Source of the DNA: CAYPUG01 sp964413905
GTDB taxonomy: Bacteria > Chloroflexota > Anaerolineae > JAADDB01
Length of the DNA stretch: 20,473 bases
Reading direction: 5' to 3'
NCBI GenBank assembly: GCA_964413905.1
Contig: CAYPUG010000042.1
Coordinates: forward strand, 1-20,473
Positions 14,273 to 20,473 of the stretch are shown here, piece after piece. The notes beneath the pieces are model-generated. The model saw nothing but the letters and a program-made list of their open reading frames with translations. It was not told the DNA's origin and did not search any database. How positions within the stretch are numbered: the stretch's first letter is position 1; every line of letters begins with the position of its first letter. The position numbers and the translations under genes were made by a program.

Positions 14273-15730
14273 ATGAGCGGAAAGCACGAACTTCACAAGG
14301 AAGTCATAGGGGCGGACGTTCCCCCTGAAGTCATTGGCAAGCACGGGTTGGTGGTGGGCCCCACCTTCGAGGAGATGCTCCACCCGTGGAAGATCCCCTC
14401 CCATATTCGCAAGATGGCCCTGGAGATGAAGGAGAAGGACCCGCTGAACCCCATCAACCTGTACAATATCACCTGGCGGGATGGCAATGACCAAATCTAC
14501 TACATGGTCCTGCCCCACGAACTCACCGGCGTGGACGCGGAGATCGTGGTGCTCTACGCCAAGGATTTCCCCAGCGGCAGCCACAAGGTCGGCGCCACTT
14601 ACTCGGTGCTCGTGGAGAAGGAACTCCTGGGCGAGGTGGACCCCAACAAGCACATTCTCGTCTGGCCCAGCACAGGCAACTACGGCATCGGCGGCGCGTG
14701 GGTGGGATGCCGCATGGGCTTTCGTTCCATCGTCATCCTGCCGGAGGAGATGAGCAAGGAGCGCTTCGAGATCATCCGCAGGTACGGCGCGGAGATCATC
14801 GCCACGCCGGGCTCCGAATCCAACGTCAAAGAGATCTACGACAAGACCTGGGAACTGCGGCGTCAGGACCCCGAACACATCCGGGTACTCAACCAGTTCG
14901 AGGTGTTCGGGAACTACCGGTTCCACTATTACGTGACGGGAAACACCATCATCGAACTGGCCGCGGAATTGAAGGAAAAGGGCATTGGCCCCGGCAAGGT
15001 GGCCGCGTTCGTCTCCGCGATGGGGTCCGCAGGGACCATTGCCGCGGGGGACCGGCTTAAGCAGGAGTGGCCGGACCACAAGATCGTGGGCCTGGAGCCC
15101 ATCCAGTGCCCAACGCTGTACTGGAACGGCTACGGCGCGCACGACATCCAAGGCATCGGAGACAAGCACGTCACCTGGATCCACAACGTGTGGAACATGG
15201 ACGCGATCATGTGCGTGGATGACGTGGAAGCCAAGAAGGGGCTCCAACTCCTCACCGAGGAAGCGGGGTGGAAGGTGCTCATCGACCGCTATGGCATTCC
15301 CGAGGACCAGGTGATGAAGATGTCGCAAATCTTCGGGATCAGTGGGGTGGCTAACGTCATGGGGGCGATCAAGACGGCCAAGTTCTACGGGTACGGCAAG
15401 GGCGACGTCATCGTCACCATCCTCACCGACGCGATTGATCGCTACCGCTCGGTGATGCAGCAGATGACCGAACAGTACGGCCCCATGGATGAAGTGGAAG
15501 CCGTCGTGCGCACCGAGTTGGTCTTCCGCAACCAGAAGTTAGACTGGATCAAAGAGGGCACTCGGGATACCCACAACCAGTGGCACAATCTCAAGTATTA
15601 CACCTGGATCGAGCAGCAAGGCAAGACGTTGGAGGAATTGGAGGCCCAGCGCCGGCCCGAGTACTGGCGCAAGCAACAGGAGATGGTCTACGAAATCGAC
15701 CGTCTTATCCGCGAGGAGCGCGGGTTTTGA
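14273..15730 (+). CDS. PLP-dependent fold-type II enzyme (cysteine synthase-like), function unassigned
   Basis: 485 residues, longer than usual cysteine synthases (about 300). The PLP lysine is Lys105 in SGSHKVGATY, the substrate-side loop is STGNYGIGGAW and the cofactor phosphate loop is GSAGT (251-255). Extra N-terminal residues (about 1-85) and a C-terminal part rich in Glu/Arg extend the fold. It is not a plain YgeX: the SKRFGLNAFK motif of diaminopropionate ammonia-lyase is absent. Of the two in-frame ATGs, 14273 has a 6-nt spacing to AGGGAG and was chosen over 14270. It has its own extended -10 promoter. Given YgeY, YgeW and carbamate kinase 2.4 kb upstream, an ammonia-lyase or other beta-elimination role on a diamino acid is proposed as inference. 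Other lyase or synthase activity is possible. Confidence 0.85.
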   Translation: MSGKHELHKEVIGADVPPEVIGKHGLVVGPTFEEMLHPWKIPSHIRKMALEMKEKDPLNPINLYNITWRDGNDQIYYMVLPHELTGVDAEIVVLYAKDFPSGSHKVGATYSVLVEKELLGEVDPNKHILVWPSTGNYGIGGAWVGCRMGFRSIVILPEEMSKERFEIIRRYGAEIIATPGSESNVKEIYDKTWELRRQDPEHIRVLNQFEVFGNYRFHYYVTGNTIIELAAELKEKGIGPGKVAAFVSAMGSAGTIAAGDRLKQEWPDHKIVGLEPIQCPTLYWNGYGAHDIQGIGDKHVTWIHNVWNMDAIMCVDDVEAKKGLQLLTEEAGWKVLIDRYGIPEDQVMKMSQIFGISGVANVMGAIKTAKFYGYGKGDVIVTILTDAIDRYRSVMQQMTEQYGPMDEVEAVVRTELVFRNQKLDWIKEGTRDTHNQWHNLKYYTWIEQQGKTLEELEAQRRPEYWRKQQEMVYEIDRLIREERGF

Positions 15731-15741
15731 AAGGAACAAGT

Positions 15742-15849
15742 CTGATTGACCGACAAAACCCTACGAATGCACCTTGGCCTAGAAATGAGGAAGGGAAATT
15801 CTCCGTTTTTACGCCGAGGTACACGAAACGCGATATGTCCGTCAATCAT
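15742..15849 (+). repeat. Interspersed intergenic repeat, copy 4 (intact long form)
   Basis: The reference long copy, about 107 bp. Left end CTGATTGACCGACA, core ACGAATGCACCTTGGCCTAG, extra block GGAAGGGAAATTC plus CGCCGAGGTACA, right end TGTCCGTCAATCA, which is complementary to the left end with one mismatch. It starts 11 bp after the PLP enzyme stop codon. Confidence 0.85.
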
Positions 15850-15875
15850 CGTGACTCATTGCCCATGGAGTGCGC

Positions 15876-17198
15876 ATGTACGAGCGAGGATTCCGTTGCC
15901 TGATATGTGGTCGGGAATACACGTTGGACGAGGTGGAGTATGTGTGCCCCCACCACGATCTGCCCGGGGTGGGCACATTGGATGTTCTCTACGATTACGA
16001 CGCTATCGCTCGCGTCACCTCCCCCGCGCGCATCGCGCGGGACCCGGATCCCAGTATTGCTCGGTACGACGCGCTCTTGCCCATTCGTTCCCGCGCGTCC
16101 TTGCCCCCCATTCCCGTGGGGGGCACCCCGATGTACCACGCGCAACGCCTGGGGGAGATGCTGGGCCTGCCTCATCTTTACTTGAAGGACGATGGCCGTA
16201 ATCCCTCCGCGTCCTTCAAGGATCGGGCCAGTGCCATCGCGGTGGCCCGCGCTCGGGACGCGGGCCAATCGGTGATCACCGGCGCGTCCACCGGCAACGC
16301 GGCCGCGTCCCTGGCCCTGCTGGCCGCGTCCGTGGGCATTAAGGCCGTCATCTTCGTGCCCGAAAGCGCGCCCGAGGCCAAGATCGCGCAACTCCTCATC
16401 CACGGTGCACAGGTCTTCGCGGTGCGCGGCTCCTACGACCAGGCGTTTGACCTCTGCTTGGAAGCAAGTCGGCGCTACGGGTGGTACAACCGCAACACCG
16501 GCTACAATCCCTTTATGACCGAGGGCAAGAAAAGCGCGGCCTACGAAATCGTTGAGCAGTTCACGGCCATGAGCCGGTTAGGGCTTTCCGCACTGCTGGG
16601 ACACCGAGGGGATTGGAGCCAGGGAGATGGGGACCGTTGGGACGCGCCGGACCGCATCTTCGTGTCCGTGGGGGACGGGTGTATTATCGGTGGGCTGGGC
16701 AAAGGCATTCGGGATATGCTCGCGTTGGGATGGATCGAGCGTCCACCCAAGTTGATGGGGGTGCAGGCTCGGGGGTCGGCCGCGATTTACAACGCGTGGC
16801 GCTCGGGCTCCCAGACCATCACGCCCGTCTCTCCCACCACCTTGGCGGACAGCATCAGCGTGGGCCGGCCCCGGGACCCGTACAAGGCCCTGGCCGCGGT
16901 GCGGGACACGGGCGGAGAGATGCTCTTGGTGAGCGACGAGGAGATCCTGGACGCGATGCGGGTGTTGGCTCGAGAGGCGGCCGTGTTTGTGGAACCGGCG
17001 GCCGCGGCCGCGTTCGCGGGGTTGCGCCGGGCGTTGGCCGAGGGACGGGTTCACCCGGAGGAGCGGATCGTTGTCCTCCTCACGGGGAACGGCTTGAAGG
17101 ATGTGCGCGCCGCGGTGAAGGCTGCGGGTTCCCCGACAAGTATCTCGCCGACGTTGGACGCTGTAGCGAAGGTGCGCCTTTTGGGCGTCCGCCGCTGA
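15876..17198 (+). CDS. Threonine synthase-like PLP enzyme with N-terminal zinc-ribbon-like segment
   Basis: 440 residues, fold-type II PLP enzyme. The cofactor lysine is Lys115 in SFKDR (113-117), with GASTGNAAASLAL as the substrate loop and a late LLTGNGLKD as in threonine synthases. The N terminus FRCLICGREY followed by CPHHD looks like a small Cys/His zinc ribbon, common in archaeal and Chloroflexota threonine synthases. The start ATG 15876 follows GGAG at 5 nt; an in-frame GTG lies two codons upstream. The reaction would be O-phosphohomoserine to threonine. No homoserine-pathway genes are near and it follows another PLP enzyme, so a catabolic relative is possible. The TGA stop lies inside the left end of repeat copy 5, so that element sets the C terminus. 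Confidence 0.85.
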   Translation: MYERGFRCLICGREYTLDEVEYVCPHHDLPGVGTLDVLYDYDAIARVTSPARIARDPDPSIARYDALLPIRSRASLPPIPVGGTPMYHAQRLGEMLGLPHLYLKDDGRNPSASFKDRASAIAVARARDAGQSVITGASTGNAAASLALLAASVGIKAVIFVPESAPEAKIAQLLIHGAQVFAVRGSYDQAFDLCLEASRRYGWYNRNTGYNPFMTEGKKSAAYEIVEQFTAMSRLGLSALLGHRGDWSQGDGDRWDAPDRIFVSVGDGCIIGGLGKGIRDMLALGWIERPPKLMGVQARGSAAIYNAWRSGSQTITPVSPTTLADSISVGRPRDPYKALAAVRDTGGEMLLVSDEEILDAMRVLAREAAVFVEPAAAAAFAGLRRALAEGRVHPEERIVVLLTGNGLKDVRAAVKAAGSPTSISPTLDAVAKVRLLGVRR

Positions 17199-17262
17199 TC
17201 GACTGACCAATACGCCTCTTGGCCAAGAGAAGGGCATCAAACGCGATGTGCCGGTCAATCAG
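17195..17262 (+). repeat. Interspersed intergenic repeat, copy 5 (short, divergent form overlapping a stop codon)
   Basis: Left end CTGATCGACTGACC, right end TGCCGGTCAATCAG. The core is reduced to CTCTTGGCCAAGAG (17216-17229), a perfect 14-bp palindrome. CGCGATGTG before the right end matches CGCGATATG of copy 4. The TGA of the left end is the stop codon of the threonine synthase-like gene. Confidence 0.75.
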
Positions 17263-17345
17263 TAACTCTCTTTGCCGGAATTACTAACGGGAGAGCAATG
17301 AACGTCGGAATGTGGTAAAAGTTGGGTGGAGAGGGCGATTTCCTC

Positions 17346-17374
17346 TTGACAGCAGTGGCCTAGTGCGGTATAAT
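17346..17374 (+). promoter_or_regulatory. Consensus sigma70-type promoter of the GntR-NamZ transcript
   Basis: TTGACA (17346-17351), a 17-bp spacer and TATAAT (17369-17374), matching the consensus at all 12 positions. The predicted start lies within the dre-like operator just downstream. Confidence 0.9.
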
Positions 17375-17398
17375 CCGGTCTAGGATGGTCTATACCAT
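17375..17398. promoter_or_regulatory. dre/NagR-like operator pair at the GntR gene
   Basis: ATGGTCTATACCAT (17385-17398) matches the TGGTCTAGACCA operator of NagR/DasR-type HutC regulators at 11 of 12 core positions. A half site GGTCTAG (17377-17383) lies directly upstream. Both cover the transcript start region, so repression by the adjacent GntR protein and release by an amino-sugar phosphate is a direct prediction. Confidence 0.75.
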
Positions 17399-17412
17399 TT
17401 TGGGACGAGCGC

Positions 17413-18213
17413 ATGTTACCTCTACCTCCGATCCGACGGGACAGTGCAGAACCCTTATACCTGCAAATTCGGAACTCACTCCTGCAGGCCATTCGTGATG
17501 GCATCCTCAAGCCCAATCAGCGCGTTCCTTCTGAACGGGAGTTAAGCGAAATCACCGGCGTGAGTCGCATGACCGTGCGCCAAGCCCTACAGACGCTCAT
17601 CGCGGAGGGTGTTCTGTACACCGTACCGGGTAAAGGAACGTTTGTCTCCTGCGGTCCTAAGATTGAGCAGAATTTGCAACGGTTGTCCGGGTTTACCGAA
17701 TCTGTGCAGGCGCAGGGATTTACGCCGGGATCTCGGGTTCTCGCGGTGGAGCGCGTGCCTGCCGGTGAGGATGCGGCCAAGGCGTTGAACATTGAACCGG
17801 AGACCCCCCTCATACGCATTGCCCGACTCCGTCTGGTGGATGGGGTTCCCGTGGCTTTGGAGAAGGCCCATCTCCAGGCGGAACGGTTCCCCGGGTTGGA
17901 GGAGGTGGATTGGGAACGCCATTCCCTATACGAGGTGCTGCAAACGCAGTATAACGTAGTGCTGGTACGGGCGATGCAGTTCATCGAGGCCCAGGAGGCT
18001 TCCCGTTATGTGGCGGAGTTGTTAGGGATTGAGAAAGGAAAGCCGGTGTTGGCGATGGAACGGGTGACGTACACGACAGATAGTGAGCCGGTGGAATATG
18101 TGCGTTCTTTCTACCGTGCCGACCGTTTTCGGTTAAAGGTGGTGCTTTCGGTGGACGGCCAATCTCCGGTAGGAGCGGTGGCCGGAGTGTATCGTCCCTC
18201 CGCAGCGGAGTGA
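17413..18213 (+). CDS. GntR-family regulator, HutC/NagR subfamily
   Basis: 266 residues. The N-terminal winged helix (about 12-80) contains PLYLQIRNSLLQAIRDG, VPSERELSEITGVSRMTVRQ and GVLYTVPGKGTFV. The C-terminal UTRA effector domain (about 95-250) contains LSGFTESVQAQGFTPGSRV and ends with the EPVEYVRSFYRADRFR strand. This fits NagR/DasR-like proteins that sense GlcNAc-6-P, GlcN-6-P or related ligands. The promoter carries a matching dre-like operator, and the gene is followed at 8 bp by a NamZ-like gene, so it probably controls cell-wall amino-sugar salvage. The ATG at 17413 has no strong ribosome binding site; GGGACGAG precedes it. Confidence 0.93.
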   Translation: MLPLPPIRRDSAEPLYLQIRNSLLQAIRDGILKPNQRVPSERELSEITGVSRMTVRQALQTLIAEGVLYTVPGKGTFVSCGPKIEQNLQRLSGFTESVQAQGFTPGSRVLAVERVPAGEDAAKALNIEPETPLIRIARLRLVDGVPVALEKAHLQAERFPGLEEVDWERHSLYEVLQTQYNVVLVRAMQFIEAQEASRYVAELLGIEKGKPVLAMERVTYTTDSEPVEYVRSFYRADRFRLKVVLSVDGQSPVGAVAGVYRPSAAE

Positions 18214-18221
18214 ACCCGTAA

Positions 18222-19376
18222 ATGGCCGTGCTCTTTGGCATCGATCGGGTTGTTCGGGAAGGGCTTCCCCGGTTAGGGGAGGGGCCGGTAGGGGTAGTGA
18301 CGAACGCGGCCGCGACGACGGCCGAGGTGCGTACGGCCGTTGAAGTGCTGTATGACGCCGGCGTGAATATAGGTGTGATTTTTGCTCCTGAACATGGATT
18401 TGCGACATCGGCACCTGCCGGAACTCGGGTCAAGCACGGGGTGGAACCGTATAGTGGCGCCCTGATATACAGTCTGTACGGCGATCGTTTTGAGCCACCG
18501 GACGATATATTGGCCTCTTTAACATGGATTATCGTGGATTTGCCGGACGTGGGGGCCCGCTTTTACACGTATCTGAGCACGTTGATACTCGTGATGAAGG
18601 CCGCGGCCCGTGTGGGCATTCCCGTTTTAATCTTGGACCGGCCCAATCCTATCAACGGTGTTCAGGTGGAAGGGCCAATATTACGGGAGGGGCTTACGTC
18701 TTTTGTGGGAATGCTACCCATCCCCGTTCGTCATGGGTTGACGTTGGGGGAACTGGCCTGGTTTGCCAACGATGTGTTCGGCCTTGGTGTGCACTTGGAA
18801 GTCCTCTCGGTGCAAGGGTGGCGTCGGGAGATGTGGTACGATGCGTGGGAACGTCCCTGGGTGCCGCCGTCGCCCAACATCCCCCACGGGGAAACCGCGT
18901 TGCTCTATCCGGGCATGTGTTTGATCGAGGGTACGAACTTGTCCGAAGGGCGCGGGACGCCGTATCCCTTCGCGGTGGTCGGCGCACCGTGGCTGGACGG
19001 TGAGACGTTGGCTCGGCGTTTGAACGGCTACGAGTTGCCCGGTGTGCGCTTCCGGCCGGTGCGGTTCACGCCTTGTCGGAACAAGTATGCGGGTGAAGTA
19101 TGTTACGGCGTGCAGGTCCATGTGACGCGTCGGGAGGCCTTTCGGCCGGTTCGCACCGGGCTCGCAGTGCTTATAGAAGCGCGGGCTTTGCACCCCGACG
19201 CCTTCGCTTTTTTGCCTTCGGCCTCGGGCGAGCCGTTGCACTTTGACCGCCTCATCGGTAACGAGGAAGTGCGAGCCCTCATCGAGGCGGGGGGAACGTT
19301 GCGGGAGATTGTTGGCCCGTGGGAACGGGAAGAGCAGACGTTCCTGCGGCGCAGGCCGTGGTATTTTTTTTACTGA
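18222..19376 (+). CDS. namZ: NamZ-like (DUF1343, GH171) exo-beta-N-acetylmuramidase
   Basis: 384 residues, full length for DUF1343. Motifs are FAPEHGF near residue 54, DLPDVGARFYTYLSTLIL (about 107-124), LDRPNPINGVQVEGP near 141 and PSPNIPHGETALLYPGMCLI followed by EGTNLSEGRGTPYPF near 220-255, all typical of the family. Bacillus subtilis NamZ releases MurNAc from peptidoglycan fragments (established for the family). The start ATG lies 8 bp after the GntR stop and no signal peptide precedes the catalytic domain (MAVLFGIDRVV). The protein therefore appears cytoplasmic, which implies it acts on imported muropeptides and not on the wall. The GntR gene upstream and sugar kinase downstream fit amino-sugar recycling. 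Confidence 0.9.
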   Translation: MAVLFGIDRVVREGLPRLGEGPVGVVTNAAATTAEVRTAVEVLYDAGVNIGVIFAPEHGFATSAPAGTRVKHGVEPYSGALIYSLYGDRFEPPDDILASLTWIIVDLPDVGARFYTYLSTLILVMKAAARVGIPVLILDRPNPINGVQVEGPILREGLTSFVGMLPIPVRHGLTLGELAWFANDVFGLGVHLEVLSVQGWRREMWYDAWERPWVPPSPNIPHGETALLYPGMCLIEGTNLSEGRGTPYPFAVVGAPWLDGETLARRLNGYELPGVRFRPVRFTPCRNKYAGEVCYGVQVHVTRREAFRPVRTGLAVLIEARALHPDAFAFLPSASGEPLHFDRLIGNEEVRALIEAGGTLREIVGPWEREEQTFLRRRPWYFFY

Positions 19377-19463
19377 ATGAGAGGGCCGGTTGGCCAATAT
19401 GTCGGGGTTTTTTGTACGTTGATATGGAGGTGGCATAGGAGTTCCTTACTCAGCCGGGGTTTT
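19377..19463 (+). other. Intergenic DNA after the NamZ-like gene
   Basis: It contains a short GGCC-GGTT-GGCC hairpin (about 19384-19395) and, 12 nt on, a GGGG followed by six T. This could be a weak intrinsic terminator, but the stem and T-tract are too far apart for a confident call. Confidence 0.3.
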
Positions 19464-19535
19464 CTCATTGAGTGACAAAACTCCACGTATGTACCTTGGC
19501 TTAAGCGGGAAGGGGAAAATTCTCTCTTTATTCAT
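19464..19535 (+). repeat. Interspersed intergenic repeat, copy 6 (long form, right end lost)
   Basis: Left end CTCATTGAGTGACA, core ACGTATGTACCTTGGCTTAA, then GGGAAGGGGAAAATTC as in copies 2 and 4. The right inverted end is missing. It lies 87 bp after the NamZ-like stop and just before the ribosome binding site of the kinase gene. Confidence 0.65.
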
Positions 19536-19556
19536 AAGCAATTGGGGAGGCGCTGG

Positions 19557-20473
19557 TTGGATTTCGTTATCGGTGTGGACGGTGGCGGTACAAAGACGAT
19601 CGCGGTTGTGATGGATAGGGATGGTCGTGTGCTAGGTCGAGGGGAGGGGACGGCGGCTAATCCGTACATGGTGGGGTGGGAAGAGGCTCGAAACGCGGTG
19701 ATGGCAGCGATGAGCGCGGCGGCTCGTGCTGCCGGCGTGGAGGTGGCCGAGGCTCGAGGAGTCACGTGGGCTCTAGGGGGGGTAGAACGAACGGGTGAAC
19801 GAGAACAAGCACGCCGGTTGGCCGAGGAAACGCTTCCCGGTGTGCCTGTCCGGGTGGAAAACGATGCGCTGGCCGCGTTGGTCGGTGGGGTAGGCAAGCC
19901 TTACGGAGTGGTGCTCATCGCGGGCACGGGGATGATCGCCTACGGGGTCAATCGTGCGGGTCGGCGATCTCGAGCCGGAGGATGGGGATATCTTCTGGAT
20001 CTTGGTAGCGGATACGGGCTCGGTTTGGCCGGGCTGCGGGCGGTGTTGAGAGATGCCGAAGGTTCGGATCTTCCCACCCGATTGCGAGGGATTCTGTTGG
20101 ATGTGTTGCACCTGGAACAACCGGAAGAGGTGATCCCGTGGCTGTACGCGGCCGAGCGTTCCCGCGCGGAAGTGGCTGCTTTAGCATCCTTCGTCATCCA
20201 GGCCGCTGCCGAGGGGGACACGGTGGCCGCGGACATTGTGGCCGAGGCCGCGGACGCGCTGGCCGCGCTGGTGGATGCCGTGACACGCCGCCTGTTTTCT
20301 ACCGAGGAGAAGGTTCCTCTGGTCCTGAGTGGCGGCTTGTTCTTGAACCTCTCTTTTTATCGGGAGGTGGTTACTCAGGCGGTGCGCACTCGGCTTCCCC
20401 ATGTGCGGGTTATGTTGCCCTACGCGGATGCCGCGGTGGGCGCGGCATGGTTGGCTTGGGAGATGGCGGGTAT
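19557..20473 (+). CDS. BadF/BcrA/BcrD-family amino-sugar kinase (GlcNAc/MurNAc kinase type), 3' end outside window
   Basis: 305 codons are visible and the frame is open at the right edge. The ASKHA fold motifs are GVDGGGTKT (6-14, phosphate 1), VENDALAAL (about 101), AGTGMIAYG (about 123) and GGWGYLLDLGSGYGLGLAG (about 141), with LSGGLF near 260. These match N-acetylglucosamine kinases and clostridial MurK of the BadF family. The TTG start at 19557 was chosen because GGGAGG stands 6 nt before it and GVDGGG follows directly; no ATG fits. It phosphorylates GlcNAc, MurNAc or glucosamine with ATP. Following GntR and NamZ-like genes, MurNAc or GlcNAc recycling is the likely role. A BadF-type activator ATPase is excluded by the lack of an iron-sulfur Cys pair. 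Confidence 0.87.
   Translation, partial: MDFVIGVDGGGTKTIAVVMDRDGRVLGRGEGTAANPYMVGWEEARNAVMAAMSAAARAAGVEVAEARGVTWALGGVERTGEREQARRLAEETLPGVPVRVENDALAALVGGVGKPYGVVLIAGTGMIAYGVNRAGRRSRAGGWGYLLDLGSGYGLGLAGLRAVLRDAEGSDLPTRLRGILLDVLHLEQPEEVIPWLYAAERSRAEVAALASFVIQAAAEGDTVAADIVAEAADALAALVDAVTRRLFSTEEKVPLVLSGGLFLNLSFYREVVTQAVRTRLPHVRVMLPYADAAVGAAWLAWEMAG

Noticed and set aside
7227..19535. Hammerhead-like reading of the repeat ends (CTGATTGA, and GAAA in the core)
   Set aside because: The hammerhead core requires CUGANGA followed by GAAA with defined stems. Here an extra T interrupts the motif and the three-stem layout is missing.
7227..19535. Repeat left ends as promoters (TTGACC/TTGACT as -35)
   Set aside because: No -10-like hexamer occurs 16-18 bp downstream in any of the six copies; the conserved core there is GC-rich.

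Overview
The window looks like chromosomal DNA of a Chloroflexota bacterium, probably Anaerolineae-like and possibly thermophilic. The evidence is a GC-rich composition, a solute-binding lipoprotein with a repeated KEVEKVVT spacer (common in that phylum), a Tat-exported binding lipoprotein, and strong sigma70-type promoters. This placement is inference. No phage genes, transposase, rRNA, tRNA or CRISPR array is visible.

Layout. (1) 1-2700, minus strand: a carbohydrate ABC solute-binding lipoprotein, cut by the left edge, lies downstream of a LacI-family regulator. Both genes have a palindromic operator with the core GGGAGCGCTC, and the one at the regulator's own consensus promoter is the 14-mer TGGGAGCGCTCCCA known from CelR-type cellobiose regulators. 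(2) 2700-11911, plus strand: a BMP-type (nucleoside-like) ABC importer of lipoprotein, double ATPase and two permeases, followed by a YgeY-like M20 hydrolase, a YgeW-like carbamoyltransferase and a carbamate kinase. In enteric bacteria and clostridia this trio belongs to anaerobic purine/ureide breakdown, in which carbamoyl phosphate is turned into ATP. (3) 11963-14133: a DUF2202 ferritin-like exported protein with a Gly/His tail on the minus strand, and a divergent M50 membrane protease fused to TPR-like repeats. (4) 14273-17198: two PLP fold-type-II enzymes, one unassigned and one threonine-synthase-like. They may complete the ureide pathway in place of the absent YgeX. (5) 17346-20473: a GntR/NagR-like regulator with a dre-like operator, a NamZ-like (DUF1343) exo-muramidase and a BadF-family amino-sugar kinase cut by the right edge. 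Together they look like peptidoglycan amino-sugar salvage.

The most unusual feature is a family of short intergenic repeats of about 58-108 bp. Six copies sit in the same orientation just 3' of plus-strand genes. They have inverted ends (consensus CTGATTGACCGACA) and a conserved core (GAATGCACCTTGGCCTAG). One copy supplies a gene's stop codon. A second, smaller palindrome family (GACGGCACTGCCGTC-like) occurs at two places with compensatory base changes.

How the parts may work together (inference): the importer brings in a purine- or ureido-type nitrogen compound, YgeY and YgeW open it and release carbamoyl phosphate, carbamate kinase makes ATP, and a PLP lyase deaminates the remaining amino acid. 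The flanking LacI and GntR modules handle sugars and wall amino sugars separately.
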